The notes: generated by a model not told the origin, from the letters alone. A stretch of 64,000 nucleotides of DNA from Psychrobacillus sp. OK032 (GCF_900111345.1 NZ_FOGY01000008.1:62001-126000), one strand, 5' to 3'. Shown: positions 1 through 12,057, counted from the first letter of the stretch. Made by a program: numbers and translations.

Positions 1-1451
1 ACTTGTTCAATGGAATGTAAAATCTTTTCAAAACGTATTCCAGTTTTATCTACAATTACCTTACCGGCAGCTACTTCTTTCGTGCCAATTTCCATTACGT
101 TTACTGCTTCGGTAGTATCTTTTTGGATTTGGTTTATTATTCCTGCTATTTGGTCTGCTGAGTCTCTTGACTGTTCTGCAAGTTTACGAACTTCGTCTGC
201 AACTACAGCAAATCCTTGTCCATGTTCTCCAGCACGAGCAGCTTCTATTGCTGCATTAAGTGCCAATAAATTTGTTTGGTCCGCTATTCCAGTTATAACT
301 GCAATAATATTGCCTATTTCCTGAGAAAGATTACCTAATTTTTTTATACTCAAAGCAGAATCAGCTACAGCGTTGTGAATGGCATCCATTTGTTGAATCA
401 TTTGTTGAAGTGATTCATTCCCCAAGTTAGCTTCTCTATTTGTTTCAATTGCCGATTCAGAAACATTGGATGAGGTTTCTGCTACTTGTTGAATTCCAAT
501 AGCCATTTCTTTCATTGCTTCAGAAGATTCATTGGCAGTGTTAACTTGTGTCTCTGAACCACTAGCGATATCCTGAATAGATGTTGCAATCTGTTCGGTT
601 GCTTGGGATGTCTGTTCAGCACTAGCGGTTAGTTCCTCTGCGGACGATGCTACATGATTTGAGTTCATACTGACTTGTTCAATTACCGTCCGAAGATTTT
701 CAGCCATATGATTAAAGGAACCAACAAGTTCACCAATTTCATCTTTGTTTTTCACTTTTACCATTTCAACAGAAAGATCTCCATCTGCCATTTTTTTGGC
801 GGAGTTGGCTAATGCAATAACAGGATTAGAAATAATACGCCCCATAATAAGTGCTATGGCGATTCCAACTAGAACTGCAATAATTCCTATTGCTAAGACT
901 AGTACGATTGTATTTTTTACCATTTTCGTGTTATTAGCACTACCATCGACTAATAAATCATGTTGAAAGTCTGAAAGTTTAGCTACTGCCTCGTCAAGTC
1001 TGACTACAATATCTCTTCCTTCCGAAGAAACAAGTGCCTCATATTCCTTATTTTTATTCTGCTTTTTTAGATTAAATACCTTCTCTGTGAACTGTACATA
1101 CTCAGTTTCAATCTTATCGATATCTTCTAACATATTAATCGCTACTGGCAGTTTAAATTTTGAATATAACGCATCATATGATTCTTTAAAATTAGCAACA
1201 GCGTTAGTGTAGTCTTGGAGGGATAGATCATCTCCTACCATAAGATAGCCTCTCATCGCAATTATTTCTTGTTTGACAGCCACTTGCAACTCCTTAATTT
1301 CAACTGCTTTCATTGCTTTATCATCTACTAAATCAGTATATGAATTATTCAAAGTTGTAATTTGGCTGTAGCTAATACCAATCATTATGACTAATAAAAG
1401 TAGAACTGCAGAAAATCCACTAAGCAATTTTTTGTTAATCGTCCATTTCAT
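1..1451 (-). CDS. Methyl-accepting chemotaxis protein, cut by the window edge
   Basis: Membrane chemoreceptor that would signal through CheA/CheW to the flagellar motor. The visible ~483 residues have a first membrane helix at about residues 9-29, an extracytoplasmic helical sensor region of about 150 residues, a second membrane helix near 180-200, a HAMP linker, and the coiled-coil signalling domain. The conserved hairpin tip reads [20 protein letters not shown] around residue 400. The C-terminus is missing because the gene runs off position 1. The ATG at 1451 follows a GAGGTG ribosome site. The sensor looks like the four-helix-bundle type, so the ligand cannot be told from sequence. Confident as to family. 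Confidence 0.93.
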   Translation of the reverse strand, partial: MKWTINKKLLSGFSAVLLLLVIMIGISYSQITTLNNSYTDLVDDKAMKAVEIKELQVAVKQEIIAMRGYLMVGDDLSLQDYTNAVANFKESYDALYSKFKLPVAINMLEDIDKIETEYVQFTEKVFNLKKQNKNKEYEALVSSEGRDIVVRLDEAVAKLSDFQHDLLVDGSANNTKMVKNTIVLVLAIGIIAVLVGIAIALIMGRIISNPVIALANSAKKMADGDLSVEMVKVKNKDEIGELVGSFNHMAENLRTVIEQVSMNSNHVASSAEELTASAEQTSQATEQIATSIQDIASGSETQVNTANESSEAMKEMAIGIQQVAETSSNVSESAIETNREANLGNESLQQMIQQMDAIHNAVADSALSIKKLGNLSQEIGNIIAVITGIADQTNLLALNAAIEAARAGEHGQGFAVVADEVRKLAEQSRDSADQIAGIINQIQKDTTEAVNVMEIGTKEVAAGKVIVDKTGIRFEKILHSIEQ

Positions 1452-1685
1452 GTAAAAACACCTCAACACTTTTTATATTAATTTTTCAACTCATTCAAAC
1501 CTACTATTAGTTATGTCTAAAGTAGCGAAAATGCACCTATACAAAGGTAGCACAAAGAACTATAAAAGGAAAGTATTTCTACAATTCTAATAAATAAATG
1601 AGTAAATAAGCTTGGATTTAGACTCATTTTTACTACAATTTGGGGATATCATAGCAAGCTTTCTTGTATTGCTAGGTTCCATAAT

Positions 1686-1730
1686 GAAAAAAACAGACCA
1701 AGAAACGACTGAACTCGTCCTTGGTCTGTT
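1686..1730 (-). terminator. Terminator after aroA
   Basis: On the minus strand the arms AACAGACCAAG and CTTGGTCTGTT form a stem followed by a run of T, starting a few bases after the aroA stop codon. The rest of the 1452-1735 gap should hold the chemoreceptor promoter; no clear sigma-D type site was found. Confidence 0.85.
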
Positions 1731-1735
1731 AATAT

Positions 1736-3028
1736 TTATTTACTGAATGTCACACTATCCAATTGTTCAAAAAAGTTCGGGTAAGATACAGCGATGCATT
1801 CTGGATCATCTAACGTTACAGCACTTGATGTAATTAAAGATGCAATTGCTGCCATCATTCCAATGCGGTGATCGCCATACGACAATAATTCGCCCCCACG
1901 AAGAGGTGTTGGTCCTTGGATGATCATTCCATCATCCGTTGCAGTAATGTCCGCTCCGAGCTTTTTAAGTTCATTTACGACCGCATCAATTCGGTTCGTT
2001 TCTTTTACTTTTAGCTCTTCAGCGTTTTTAATGACTGTTTTACCTTCCGCCTGCGTTGCAAGTAAGGCAATGATTGGAATTTCATCAATGAGTCGAGGAA
2101 TTAAATCTCCACCTATTTCCGTACCTTTTAGCGAGGAAGTCTCAATTTCGATTGTTCCCATTTCTTCATGGCTCGTATTTTCTGAATCATTGATCGACAA
2201 ACTTGCCCCCATTGCTTGAAGTACATCAATTATACCGGTTCTCGTTTTGTTTAAGCCTACATTCGTTAATGTTAGCTTACTATTAGGGACAATTGCTCCT
2301 GCAACTAAAAAGAATGCTGCAGACGAAATATCACCTGGTACCACGACGTGTGTTCCGGTAAGTTTTTGTCCACCTTGCAGTCGAATAGTTTTGTTATCCA
2401 CCGTGACCTCCGCTCCAAAATGTTGTAGCATTTTTTCTGTGTGATCACGAGAAGTTTCGATTTCTTCTATAACTGTTTCCCCATTAGCATGTAATGCGGC
2501 TAATAAAATGGCAGATTTCACTTGGGCACTAGCTACTGGCATTTTGTAGTGGATCGACTCTAATTTCGTTCCTTCCACGGCAATTGGTGTAAATTGTGCA
2601 TCATCCCTACCAATAAAATGAGCTCCCATTTGTTTTAACGGTGCAGTAACCCGTTTCATCGGACGTTTCTGGATAGACTCATCCCCGATTAACACAGATG
2701 AAACATTTGAACCTGCTAAAATGCCAAGCATAAGTCTAGTCGTTGTTCCCGAGTTACCCGTATATAAAATTTCAGTCGGTTCTTGCCACGCACCAATACC
2801 ATCACTTTTAATTTGTACGTTTTCTTCATCTACCGATACTTCAACTCCAAGCTTTTGGAAGCAATCGATTGTTGCCAAGCAATCATCACTTTGTAAAAAG
2901 CCTTCGACAGTTGTTGTCCCTTTTGCGATTGCCCCAAACATAATGGAACGATGAGATACAGACTTATCCCCAGGAATTCGCAAAGTACCTTGTAGGGAAG
3001 GCTGTGCATAATCTAATATTTTCCCCAT
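1736..3028 (-). CDS. aroA: 3-phosphoshikimate 1-carboxyvinyltransferase (EPSP synthase)
   Basis: Joins shikimate 3-phosphate and phosphoenolpyruvate to give EPSP, the sixth step of the shikimate pathway, in the cytoplasm. 430 residues. Substrate-binding motifs are visible: GDKSVSHRS at 20-28, NSGTTTR at 92-98, RPMKR at 122-126 and SAQVKSA at 167-173. The last two resemble the class II group of EPSP synthases. The start at 3028 was chosen because GGAGGG lies just upstream; an in-frame extension to 3079 would run back through that site and into tyrA. Last gene of the aroC-aroB-aroH-hisC-tyrA-aroA run, followed by a terminator. Confidence 0.96.
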   Translation of the reverse strand: MGKILDYAQPSLQGTLRIPGDKSVSHRSIMFGAIAKGTTTVEGFLQSDDCLATIDCFQKLGVEVSVDEENVQIKSDGIGAWQEPTEILYTGNSGTTTRLMLGILAGSNVSSVLIGDESIQKRPMKRVTAPLKQMGAHFIGRDDAQFTPIAVEGTKLESIHYKMPVASAQVKSAILLAALHANGETVIEEIETSRDHTEKMLQHFGAEVTVDNKTIRLQGGQKLTGTHVVVPGDISSAAFFLVAGAIVPNSKLTLTNVGLNKTRTGIIDVLQAMGASLSINDSENTSHEEMGTIEIETSSLKGTEIGGDLIPRLIDEIPIIALLATQAEGKTVIKNAEELKVKETNRIDAVVNELKKLGADITATDDGMIIQGPTPLRGGELLSYGDHRIGMMAAIASLITSSAVTLDDPECIAVSYPNFFEQLDSVTFSK

Positions 3029-3041
3029 AATGATTACCCTC

Positions 3042-4142
3042 CTAAGAAATATACGTTTCAAATGTTGTATTCTTCGCAATGCATTCTACTGCTTTTGCAC
3101 GATCTTCTATCGTTTGAAAACTAATGACCAAAATACCAAAAACGTCTACACGAGTTTCGACAATTCGCAAATTTGTAATACTAATACGATCTTTTGCTAG
3201 ATAGCCTGTGACTTCCGAAATAACCCCCGGATAATCGGGAACATCCACATACAAGTCATATACAGTGAACATCGCACCTTGTGCCGTAATTGGCAATTCA
3301 TCTCGAACTTTTTTGGCCGTTTGAAAATAACTTTCAATATCTTTTTCATCGGCGTGAAGCAATAAATTTTGGAGCCTAATCATTTCTTCCGTCCACATTT
3401 GCAGTTGGTTACTAAGCTCTAGTCGATTTTGAACCGTAATGTCTCGCCACATAATAGGGTTTGACGAAGCGATTCTAGTTATATCACGAAATCCACCTGC
3501 TGCAAGTTGCTTTGTGAAAGGATATCGTTCATTTTCACCGGCAAGTTGATGGACGAGTGAAGCAGCAACTAAATGCGGGAAGTGACTAACAACAGCAGTC
3601 ATATGATCATGCTCTTCTGCATTCACTTGCACGATCTTTGCTTTTGTCACTTGCAGTAAATTGGTGAGTATATTTACTTCTTCTTTATTTTCATTTGGAA
3701 ATGGGGTGAGCAAATAATACGCATTTTCAAAAAGATGCGCTCTAGCTGCTTCTACCCCACTTTTATGTGAGCCGGCCATTGGATGACCACCGATAAACGT
3801 AATACCTTGCTCTTTTAAAGTTAAAGCAGCTTTCATGATTTCGTTTTTGGTACTACCGGTATCTGTTACAATCACATGTTTTTTGAGTTGCCAGTGTGAC
3901 AACTCGTTCATCAATCGAATTGTTTCATTTACAGGAGTAGCGAATATAATGATATCTGCAAATCCTGCAGCGTCTTTCATATAAACTGCCATCTCATCGA
4001 TGACACCAATCCTTTTTGCTGTTCGAAGTGCATGAGTATTTGCGTCATATCCAATAATCTTTACGTCATTATTTCTTTTTAAACCAAGCGCTAACGAGCC
4101 ACCTATTAGACCAAGTCCTATGATGAAAACTGTTTGTTTCAT
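3042..4142 (-). CDS. tyrA: Prephenate dehydrogenase with ACT domain
   Basis: Oxidatively decarboxylates prephenate to 4-hydroxyphenylpyruvate for tyrosine synthesis, using NAD+. 366 residues: a Rossmann motif [10 protein letters not shown] at about 9-18, a prephenate dehydrogenase core, and a C-terminal ACT domain from about residue 295 ([19 protein letters not shown]). The ACT domain suggests feedback control by an aromatic amino acid, as in the Bacillus enzyme. Its start codon overlaps the hisC stop by one base (TAATG), so translational coupling is likely. aroA begins 14 bases after the stop. Confidence 0.95.
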   Translation of the reverse strand: MKQTVFIIGLGLIGGSLALGLKRNNDVKIIGYDANTHALRTAKRIGVIDEMAVYMKDAAGFADIIIFATPVNETIRLMNELSHWQLKKHVIVTDTGSTKNEIMKAALTLKEQGITFIGGHPMAGSHKSGVEAARAHLFENAYYLLTPFPNENKEEVNILTNLLQVTKAKIVQVNAEEHDHMTAVVSHFPHLVAASLVHQLAGENERYPFTKQLAAGGFRDITRIASSNPIMWRDITVQNRLELSNQLQMWTEEMIRLQNLLLHADEKDIESYFQTAKKVRDELPITAQGAMFTVYDLYVDVPDYPGVISEVTGYLAKDRISITNLRIVETRVDVFGILVISFQTIEDRAKAVECIAKNTTFETYIS

Positions 4143-5242
4143 TACAGTACGCCTTCCTCTTTTAGCACTTCATCTAGTTTTTGTAATAGTTCTGTATTTT
4201 GTTCTTCCGTACCAATTGTAATTCGAAGGTATCCCGGTTTACCTAGAGCATTTCCACTACGCACGATAAATCCACGTTTCATCAATCCTTGGAACACCAC
4301 ATCACTATCAGCCTTCACTTCCATTAATACGAAATTGGTGTGAGAAGGATATAAATCGAGATTCCGTTCCTTACTATATGCCTCGAACTGTGCTTTTCCA
4401 GCGTTATTCTTCCCTTTACATTCCTCGATAAACGCTTGATCTTCTAGCCCGATAATTGCGACTTCTTGGCTTAATACCGTGTTATTAAATGGCTCGCGCG
4501 TTGGCTCTAATTGACTAATTACTTCTTCTGAACCAATTGCATAACCTACACGGAAACTTGCTAAGCCGTATGCTTTGGAGAAAGTACGCATGATTAAAAC
4601 ATTTGAGTGTTGATCCAATAAATGAATCGAATCTTCGTACGTTTCATCTGTTATGTATTCTGTATAAGCTTCATCTAGCACGATTAATACATCATTCGGT
4701 ACTCTCTCAACGAATGCTTTAATTTTATCGCTAGCAATAAGAGTTCCTGTTGGATTATTCGGATTACAAATCCATACGATTGCGGTATTTTCATCGACTG
4801 CTTCTGCCATTTTATCTAAATCATGTTCACCATTTTCAAGTAAAGGAACCGTACGAACTTCTGCTCCTTCTACAATTGCATTATGCTTATATTGACCAAA
4901 TGTAATATCTGCAACGACTGTATTTAAACCTGGTTGTAGAAGTGCTCTTGAAACGATTAAAATATTCTCGTCTGAACCATTTCCAAAAAGTAATTGTTTT
5001 TCTGAAACATTTACATGCTTTGCTACAGCCGTGCGAAGTTTTGACGCGTAACCATCCGGGTAAATAGCATAATCGATCGTAGCACTATCTAAATACGCTT
5101 TAACTTTAGGAGAAGCTCCGTATGGATTCTCATTGGATGCAAGTTTTGTCACTGTACTTAAGTTGAACATTTTTTTTACTTCGTCTGTAGTTTTTCCTGG
5201 TTGGTATGCTTGTAAGCCAGCAATTTGTTTTTTGAATTTCAT
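4142..5242 (-). CDS. hisC: Histidinol-phosphate / aromatic aminotransferase
   Basis: PLP-dependent class I/II aminotransferase of 366 residues. It converts imidazole acetol phosphate to histidinol phosphate, and in Bacillus the same protein also transaminates the keto acids of tyrosine and phenylalanine. That explains its place between aroH and tyrA. The PLP-lysine segment reads RTFSKAYGLASFRVGYA (about residue 222), and the cofactor/substrate motif WICNPNNPTG lies upstream of it. ATG at 5242 has GAGG nine bases ahead. In B. subtilis the trp operon lies between aroH and hisC; here only 24 bp separate them. Confidence 0.94.
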   Translation of the reverse strand: MKFKKQIAGLQAYQPGKTTDEVKKMFNLSTVTKLASNENPYGASPKVKAYLDSATIDYAIYPDGYASKLRTAVAKHVNVSEKQLLFGNGSDENILIVSRALLQPGLNTVVADITFGQYKHNAIVEGAEVRTVPLLENGEHDLDKMAEAVDENTAIVWICNPNNPTGTLIASDKIKAFVERVPNDVLIVLDEAYTEYITDETYEDSIHLLDQHSNVLIMRTFSKAYGLASFRVGYAIGSEEVISQLEPTREPFNNTVLSQEVAIIGLEDQAFIEECKGKNNAGKAQFEAYSKERNLDLYPSHTNFVLMEVKADSDVVFQGLMKRGFIVRSGNALGKPGYLRITIGTEEQNTELLQKLDEVLKEEGVL

Positions 5243-5266
5243 CTCATAGGTCCTCGTTTCTATATG

Positions 5267-5629
5267 TTATTTCACTAGATCTGGTCTTAATGTAACTGCA
5301 TTATTTAAATAGATGTGTTGGATATCTCGTTGCTCTTTTTTTGTATTAATATGCATTAAAAGCCTCACACATTTTTCTAACGCATTTGGAACATCCATTT
5401 CATGTGTACACATTACTGGTACATATGCCCATCCTTCTAAACTTCTCACTGCCCTTGCAGGAAATGCAGAAGTAATATCAGTCGTCGTTGAAATAATGAC
5501 CGATGCAATGTCTTCTGGCTGTACGTCATTCGCTTTAGCCATTTCTTGTACAAGACGGCTAGTTTCTAGCAATACTTCTTCATTTGAATCGGCCGTTACA
5601 GTTGTTGCTCCTCTTACTCCCCTGATCAT
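5267..5629 (-). CDS. aroH: Chorismate mutase, AroH type
   Basis: Rearranges chorismate to prephenate, the branch point to tyrosine and phenylalanine. 120 residues, the usual size of the monofunctional trimeric AroH class found in Bacillus. Active-site residues of that class can be placed as Arg6, Cys74, Glu77 and Arg89 (one lower than B. subtilis numbering). GGAGTG precedes the ATG. It starts 4 bases after the aroB stop. Confidence 0.95.
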   Translation of the reverse strand: MIRGVRGATTVTADSNEEVLLETSRLVQEMAKANDVQPEDIASVIISTTTDITSAFPARAVRSLEGWAYVPVMCTHEMDVPNALEKCVRLLMHINTKKEQRDIQHIYLNNAVTLRPDLVK

Positions 5630-5633
5630 CTAA

Positions 5634-6716
5634 TCACTCCTTAATCCACTTTCTCAACTGCTCGTCGCAATTTTGCACATCGCCCATTAAAACCACTTGA
5701 ACAAATGGCTCTCCAATCGCTTGCAGTAATGCAAAATGGAGTTCCCCATTCGTCGTTTTCTTGTCTTTTAACATAAATCCAGCTAATTGATCAAACGAAC
5801 AATCAAGAACATGTTGAAATTTGTATCCTAGTCTAGTAGCAAGTTCATATACTTTTTTGGCATATCCTGCTTCCACATTTCCATGCATTTCACTTAACAT
5901 TAAAGCAGGAATCATTCCAATCATCACTGCTTCGCCGTGCGTAATTTTCCCGTAGCCAACAGTAGCTTCAATCGCATGTCCATAGGTATGGCCAAAATTT
6001 AAATATTTGCGGAATGATTGCTCTTTTTCATCAAGTTCCACAATATGCGCTTTGACACGAATCCCTTTTTCAATCCATTGCAATAATGTTTCTTTGTCGA
6101 TAGATTCGATGTTAAGTAGTGCAAAAAAATCATTCACCCACTCAGCATCACTAATCAGCGCATGTTTAATCACTTCTGAAAGTCCCGAACGTACTTCCGC
6201 TACTGGTAAAGTAGCTAAAAAATGAAAGTCGTAAATGACCGCTTTTGGTTGATAAAAGGCGCCAATCATATTCTTCCCATTAGGATGATTAATGGCCGTC
6301 TTTCCACCAACTGCACTATCATGCGCTAATATGGTCGTCGGTATTTGATAAAATGGAATGCCCCGCATAAAAGTAGCGGCAACAAACCCAGTCAAATCCC
6401 CTACCGCTCCACCACCTAATGCAAATAGAACAGAATTTCTTGAACAATTTTGTTGCAATAAAAATGTTTGAACATCAAAATACGAGTCAAACGTTTTACA
6501 CGCTTCTCCATTTGGCACAATATATACTTTAAATGGGAACATAAAATGTTCGCGAACATATTGTTCATGTAAACTCCAAACATGCTCGTCCGTAATAATG
6601 ACTAATTGATCTGCTTCTTCTAGAGCAGCTTTATACTGTACGCAAAAATCTTGTAGTATATTTTCTCCTAAATGCACTTCATACGAAGCATCGGTTGTTT
6701 TTACCGGGATATTCAC
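5634..6716 (-). CDS. aroB: 3-dehydroquinate synthase
   Basis: Converts DAHP to 3-dehydroquinate, second step of the shikimate pathway, with NAD+ and a divalent metal. 360 residues. The nucleotide-binding segment GGGAVGDLTGFVAATFMRG and metal-ligand segments SEVIKHALI and NFGHTYGHAIE are present. Start is GTG at 6716 with AAAGGGG eight bases upstream; the aroC stop lies 3 bases ahead, indicating coupled translation. Confidence 0.95.
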   Translation of the reverse strand: MNIPVKTTDASYEVHLGENILQDFCVQYKAALEEADQLVIITDEHVWSLHEQYVREHFMFPFKVYIVPNGEACKTFDSYFDVQTFLLQQNCSRNSVLFALGGGAVGDLTGFVAATFMRGIPFYQIPTTILAHDSAVGGKTAINHPNGKNMIGAFYQPKAVIYDFHFLATLPVAEVRSGLSEVIKHALISDAEWVNDFFALLNIESIDKETLLQWIEKGIRVKAHIVELDEKEQSFRKYLNFGHTYGHAIEATVGYGKITHGEAVMIGMIPALMLSEMHGNVEAGYAKKVYELATRLGYKFQHVLDCSFDQLAGFMLKDKKTTNGELHFALLQAIGEPFVQVVLMGDVQNCDEQLRKWIKE

Positions 6717-6718
6717 AC

Positions 6719-7900
6719 TTAAAACCCCTTTGTATAAGCTCGATGTCTTTCTATTTCCGCTTTTAAAGAATCCATTTTATCGCCATTAAATGTATCTAAT
6801 ACGGCTTGCGCAATTTCCCATGCAATAACCGCTTCAGCAACAACGGAAGCTGCTGGAACTGCACAACTGTCTGATCGTTCAATACTTGCTTTAAACGGTT
6901 CTTTTGTATCGATATCGACACTTTGTAATGGCTTATAAAGGGTCGGAATTGGCTTCATAACACCTCGTACAACGATTGGCATTCCAGTGGACATACCACC
7001 TTCTAAACCGCCTAAACGGTTCGTATCACGGGTATAACCCTCTTCTTCACTCCAAGAAATTTGATCATGTACTTGACTACCGAATAAATTCGCCATTTCA
7101 AATCCTAACCCAATCTCTACCCCTTTAAATGCATTAATACTCATCATGGCCATGGCCAGTTTCGCGTCAAGTTTGCGGTCATAGTGAACATAGCTTCCTA
7201 CACCTGCAGGCATACCGGAAATAATCACCTCAACGACACCACCGATTGTATCTCCTGCTTTTTTCGCATTGTCAATCGCTTCTACCATTTTTTCTGAAGC
7301 TTCAGAATCCAAACAATAGACTGGGTCCGCTTCGACAATTTCACGAATCTCTTCGATTGTTTTGCCGGTAGTTAAATCCAAGTTCGCTTCGATCCCACCT
7401 ATTTTCGTTACATGGGCAACAATCGAGATGCCTAACTCGTTTAATAATTGCTTTGCTACTGCTCCTACTGCAACTCGTACAGTCGTTTCACGCGCAGAAG
7501 AACGCTCTAGTACGTTACGTAAATCACGATGACCATATTTCATACCTCCGACTAAATCGGCATGTCCTGGACGTGGTCTCGTAATTTGTCGTTTAATATC
7601 CTCCGGATCAATTTCTTCACCTAGTGGTTCAATGCCCATAATATTCGTCCAATGTTTCCAGTCGTCGTTGTTTACTACAAGACAAACCGGTGATCCTAGT
7701 GCTTTTCCGTGGCGTACGCCTGCAGTAATGGCTACAGTATCCTTTTCAATCTGCATTCTTCTTCCACGACCATGGCCGCCTTGGCGACGTTTCAATTCTT
7801 TATTTATCTGTTCACTCGTAATTTCTAACTGGGCTGGTAACCCTTCAATTATTGCTGTAAGTTGTGGTCCATGTGACTCACCTGCTGTTAAATAACGCAC
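6719..7900 (-). CDS. aroC: Chorismate synthase
   Basis: Makes chorismate from EPSP, the last shared step to aromatic amino acids, folate and menaquinone; needs reduced FMN. 393 residues with N-terminus [12 protein letters not shown], the basic motif [11 protein letters not shown] and [12 protein letters not shown]. The GTG at 7900 was chosen over an ATG at 7942 because GAAGGGGG sits just before it and known homologues begin at this point. First gene of the aromatic operon here. The old B. subtilis name is aroF. Confidence 0.95.
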   Translation of the reverse strand: MRYLTAGESHGPQLTAIIEGLPAQLEITSEQINKELKRRQGGHGRGRRMQIEKDTVAITAGVRHGKALGSPVCLVVNNDDWKHWTNIMGIEPLGEEIDPEDIKRQITRPRPGHADLVGGMKYGHRDLRNVLERSSARETTVRVAVGAVAKQLLNELGISIVAHVTKIGGIEANLDLTTGKTIEEIREIVEADPVYCLDSEASEKMVEAIDNAKKAGDTIGGVVEVIISGMPAGVGSYVHYDRKLDAKLAMAMMSINAFKGVEIGLGFEMANLFGSQVHDQISWSEEEGYTRDTNRLGGLEGGMSTGMPIVVRGVMKPIPTLYKPLQSVDIDTKEPFKASIERSDSCAVPAASVVAEAVIAWEIAQAVLDTFNGDKMDSLKAEIERHRAYTKGF

Positions 7901-7982
7901 AACGCTTTCCCCCTTCAACTCGCTAAAGTATTTATATTCCACTATAACATAAAATCTATTTCAAAGTATAGAAGAAATCAGT

Positions 7983-8777
<795 letters not shown>

Positions 8778-8814
8778 CTATGTATAGTATATCGCAATCA
8801 GTCCATTTCGAATA

Positions 8815-8851
8815 TAGAAAAAGACAGACAAATGTGAACACTTGTCTGTCT
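8815..8851 (-). terminator. Terminator downstream of ndk, beyond a palindromic repeat
   Basis: Minus-strand arms AGACAGACAAGTGT and ACATTTGTCTGTCT form a near-perfect stem followed by TTTTTC. It lies about 215 bases after the ndk stop, so the repeat element at 8885-9009 would be part of the ndk 3' untranslated RNA. Confidence 0.8.
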
Positions 8852-8884
8852 CTTATAAATTTGGCTACATTAGTATATTCTGTT

Positions 8885-9009
8885 GATTTCCGTTACAGGC
8901 GGACGCTTTCCACGGGGTGAGCGATTAGCCATCACCGCCGCTTCGCGTTCGTTGTGATGGCTAATCTGACTCACTCATCCCGTAGGAGTCGCCGCCCTTC
9001 ACTCCAATC
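8885..9009. repeat. GC-rich palindromic element (family A, copy 1)
   Basis: About 125 bp, far richer in G+C than its surroundings. Its left end (GATTTCCGTTACAGGCGGAC) and right end (GAGTCGCCGCCCTTC...CAATC) are imperfect inverted repeats. The centre is a long hairpin with arms GATTAGCCATCAC and GTGATGGCTAATC. Same orientation as copies at 15.3, 44.4 and 62.9 kb. The rest of the cheR-ndk gap holds only the ndk terminator. Confidence 0.85.
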
Positions 9010-9065
9010 AAATAAAGAGTGTCAAAATCAACAATTACATCTAATATACCCTTAATACGTAATAA

Positions 9066-9512
9066 TTAATTAATCCAGTTGTTAGCGTCTTTTGCGTATG
9101 CTACTAGTTCTTCTTGTTTGAAGAATAGACCGATTTCGCGTTCAGCGCTTTCTGGTGAGTCAGAACCGTGGATAATGTTTTTACCAACAGTTACTGCGAA
9201 GTCTCCGCGGATTGTTCCTGGAGCTGATTCTTTAGGGTTTGTAGCACCCATCATAAGACGAGCTGTTGAGATAACGTTTTCGCCTTCCCAAACCATTGCG
9301 AAAACTGGTCCAGAAGTGATGAATTCAACTAGTTCTCCGAAGAATGGGCGTTCTTTATGTTCTCCGTAATGTTGTTCTGCTAATTCAGCAGGAATTTGCA
9401 TTAATTTTGCTCCAACTAATTGATATCCTTTTTTCTCAAAACGACTTACGATTTCACCGATTAAGTTACGTTGTACGCCATCAGGTTTTACCATTAAAAA
9501 TGTTTTTTCCAT
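9066..9512 (-). CDS. ndk: Nucleoside diphosphate kinase
   Basis: Transfers the gamma phosphate of ATP to nucleoside diphosphates through a phosphohistidine. 148 residues, the normal length; N-terminus [20 protein letters not shown] and active-site His115 in [12 protein letters not shown]. The ATG at 9512 is preferred over 9521 because the GAGGAG ribosome site overlaps the latter. Position between hepT and cheR is conserved in Bacillus. Confidence 0.96.
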   Translation of the reverse strand: MEKTFLMVKPDGVQRNLIGEIVSRFEKKGYQLVGAKLMQIPAELAEQHYGEHKERPFFGELVEFITSGPVFAMVWEGENVISTARLMMGATNPKESAPGTIRGDFAVTVGKNIIHGSDSPESAEREIGLFFKQEELVAYAKDANNWIN

Positions 9513-9592
9513 GATTAACACTCCTCAAATAAATATAATGGGCTAAATTTGCCACCGTTAAAAATAGTATCACTATGAGCTAGCTTTTTCAA

Positions 9593-10567
9593 TTAAAACT
9601 TACGCTTACTCATAAACAACGCAATATTTTGCAATGATTTTTTAGCAGAATTCTCAGGTAATTGCTTCACTTCGTTTAATGCTTTTTGTAAATACATGTT
9701 ACTAACTTGTTTTGCCTTTGTAATTCCATCTGAGTTTCGAATTTCTTTTAATAGATTTTGTTGATCTTCAAAAGAAATGGTTCCTTCAAACATCGAATGA
9801 AGTAAAGGGGCTATGGCAGGTTCATCTTTTGCATATAGCACGGGTAATGTAATATTCCCTTGTAACAAATCACTCCCAGCCGGTTTACCTAATTGTTCAT
9901 CTGTCGAAACAATGTCTAATATATCATCTATAATTTGGAATGACATCCCAACATAATAGCCAAAGAGCTTTAAATGCCTGACTGTTTTAGGATCCGTTCC
10001 AGATGCAATAGCTCCTAGCTCACAGCTTGCAGAGATTAAGATGGCGGTTTTCCGCTTTATCCTTCTTAAATAATCTCGCACCGTTTGGTCTAACAAGCGC
10101 TTATCTTCCACTTGAATAATCTCTCCGATGCAAAGTTCAATCATGGTGTGAGATAACACTTCATGTGCATATGTATTTTGTACTTCTGTTATGTATTCCA
10201 TTGCTTTTGCAAAGAGAAAATCGCCTGTGTACATTGCGACACGATTATTCCACTGTGCTTTTACTGTTTCTCTACCTCTTCTTGTTTCTGCATCGTCTAT
10301 TACGTCGTCATGCACAAGTGACGCCATATGTATCAGTTCTACTGCTACTGCGACATTTTTAATGGATTCAATCGAATAATTTCCAAACTTCGACGCAAGT
10401 AAAACAAAGACGGGGCGAATTCGTTTTCCTCCAGCGAGAAGTAAATGAAGAGAAGCTTCATTCAATAAGTGAGAGGAAGAATTCACAGCTACTGCTAGCT
10501 CTTTTTCTATGACTTCTAAATCCGATTTTAAATCGGAATAAAGTAATTTCAACTTCATCTTATCCAT
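9593..10567 (-). CDS. hepT: Heptaprenyl diphosphate synthase component II
   Basis: Catalytic subunit of the heterodimeric trans-prenyltransferase that makes the C35 chain of menaquinone-7. 324 residues. First aspartate-rich motif DDVIDDAETRRG at about 87-98, second motif DDILD near 217 followed by GKPAGSDLLQG, and the substrate loop GGKRIRP at 46-52. Start ATG with GGGAGAAGG upstream. In the hepS-menG-hepT operon; both subunits are needed for activity in Bacillus. Confidence 0.94.
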   Translation of the reverse strand: MDKMKLKLLYSDLKSDLEVIEKELAVAVNSSSHLLNEASLHLLLAGGKRIRPVFVLLASKFGNYSIESIKNVAVAVELIHMASLVHDDVIDDAETRRGRETVKAQWNNRVAMYTGDFLFAKAMEYITEVQNTYAHEVLSHTMIELCIGEIIQVEDKRLLDQTVRDYLRRIKRKTAILISASCELGAIASGTDPKTVRHLKLFGYYVGMSFQIIDDILDIVSTDEQLGKPAGSDLLQGNITLPVLYAKDEPAIAPLLHSMFEGTISFEDQQNLLKEIRNSDGITKAKQVSNMYLQKALNEVKQLPENSAKKSLQNIALFMSKRKF

Positions 10568-10587
10568 AGATCCAAACCTTCTCCCAC

Positions 10588-11292
10588 TTAAATATCTTTT
10601 TTGAAACCAATATGTCTTGCCGCTGCACCGCCACTATATGGTTTACTCGTTATACGATTCATGCCAACTTGTTCAAATAAATTCGTAAGTTCCGCTCTAT
10701 TTGGAAAGTCTTTAGCTGACTCTTGTAACCAAGAATACTCTTTATAACTTTTCGCAAATAGTTTACCGAATATCGGCATTATATAACGGAAATATAGTCT
10801 AAATCCTGCATTGAATAATTTAGAGTCTGGTTGTGATGTTTCAAGACAAACAATCATACCACCAGGTTTTGCCACACGATTCATCTCGCTAAGCACTTGT
10901 TTGTAATCTGGCACATTTCGAAGACCGAAACCAATAGTGACATAATCGAATGTGTTGTCTTCAAAAGGTAGCTCCATGGCATTGCCTTGCAATAATTCAA
11001 TTTGAGGAATATCTTTTACTTTTTCTTTCCCGACATTCAACATATTTTGGCTGAAATCTAGCCCTTTTACGGAACCGGTTGGTCCAACTGCATCTGCTAA
11101 TGCAATTGTCCAGTCGGCAGTACCGCAGCATACGTCTAATGCTAAACTACCTTGTTTTACTTGCATTGCTTTCATCGTGTCACTACGCCAAATTTTATGT
11201 TGTTGAAAACTAATCACAGAGTTCATTGAATCATAGTTATCTGATATTTTTTCAAACACTTCATGTACATGTTGCTCTTTTGATTTCCCCAC
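10588..11292 (-). CDS. menG: Demethylmenaquinone methyltransferase
   Basis: SAM-dependent C-methylation of demethylmenaquinone, the last step of menaquinone synthesis (UbiE/COQ5 family). 234 residues; SAM motif [11 protein letters not shown] near 54-64, then GLDFSQNML and [12 protein letters not shown]. Start is GTG at 11292 with AGAAGG upstream. Lies between the two heptaprenyl synthase subunits and 3 bases after hepS, an arrangement conserved in Bacillus, where it has also been called menH or gerCB. Confidence 0.95.
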   Translation of the reverse strand: MGKSKEQHVHEVFEKISDNYDSMNSVISFQQHKIWRSDTMKAMQVKQGSLALDVCCGTADWTIALADAVGPTGSVKGLDFSQNMLNVGKEKVKDIPQIELLQGNAMELPFEDNTFDYVTIGFGLRNVPDYKQVLSEMNRVAKPGGMIVCLETSQPDSKLFNAGFRLYFRYIMPIFGKLFAKSYKEYSWLQESAKDFPNRAELTNLFEQVGMNRITSKPYSGGAAARHIGFKKDI

Positions 11293-11295
11293 TGT

Positions 11296-12057
11296 TTAAC
11301 CTTCTCTCAACTGCGTTTCCAGCGAACATTTCGTTACTCGTTCTACTACTGCATGTTTTACATGATCTTTTAATAACTCCGAAGTACGGACGTCATGTAT
11401 TAAACTGTTTTCTATTTTTTTTATCTCCGCATGAAGTAAGTTTACATTCGATTTCAAAACGGATGACTTATTGATATATAAAGTAACTTCCATTCGTTCG
11501 TAAGCAGCAATCTCTTTTTTCAATGAAGCTAGTAATAAAGCTTCTTTCATGAAGAATACATATTCATGAAAAGAATAGTATTCCATAAACTGTTCAATTG
11601 GTTTACTTTCAATCAGTTGAATGGACCCGACTAGTTGTTCAAACGTATAGTTTTGCTGATCATAGAACCTCGTTTTATGCTCGGTAATTGAAGCGACACA
11701 TTCTGACAATATTCGTATTAAATCTATCTTTTTATCTTTAGCTAACAGCTGATAGTATTTCCCACTATAATAGTCTCCTGCCAGCACTTGTAATTGCTGT
11801 TCTCTTGACGTTGCATTTTGTTCTTTCACTAAATCATGTGCAGCAAGTGCCGAGAAAATAAGAGAAATGGCGATAACAGAAATTCTTTCTGATTCGTTCC
11901 AATCCTCCCCATTGAGTAGTGGTAAAAGTGTAAAAAACAAACGTTCTTCGTCAATGATAGGAGCCCCTGTATAGTTTAACAAAGTACTTTGCCGCGTTTG
12001 CATGAGAATATCTCTTTTATATTGTTCTACCTGTTGTGTGATCATTGATTCGTTCAT
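11296..12057 (-). CDS. hepS: Heptaprenyl diphosphate synthase component I
   Basis: Small non-catalytic subunit that sets chain length together with HepT. 253 residues, mostly helical, no aspartate-rich motif, as expected. This family is poorly conserved; the call relies on length, helical character and position upstream of menG-hepT. The ATG at 12057 has GGAG eight bases ahead; an upstream TTG at 12078 lacks a good site. Confidence 0.85.
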   Translation of the reverse strand: MNESMITQQVEQYKRDILMQTRQSTLLNYTGAPIIDEERLFFTLLPLLNGEDWNESERISVIAISLIFSALAAHDLVKEQNATSREQQLQVLAGDYYSGKYYQLLAKDKKIDLIRILSECVASITEHKTRFYDQQNYTFEQLVGSIQLIESKPIEQFMEYYSFHEYVFFMKEALLLASLKKEIAAYERMEVTLYINKSSVLKSNVNLLHAEIKKIENSLIHDVRTSELLKDHVKHAVVERVTKCSLETQLREG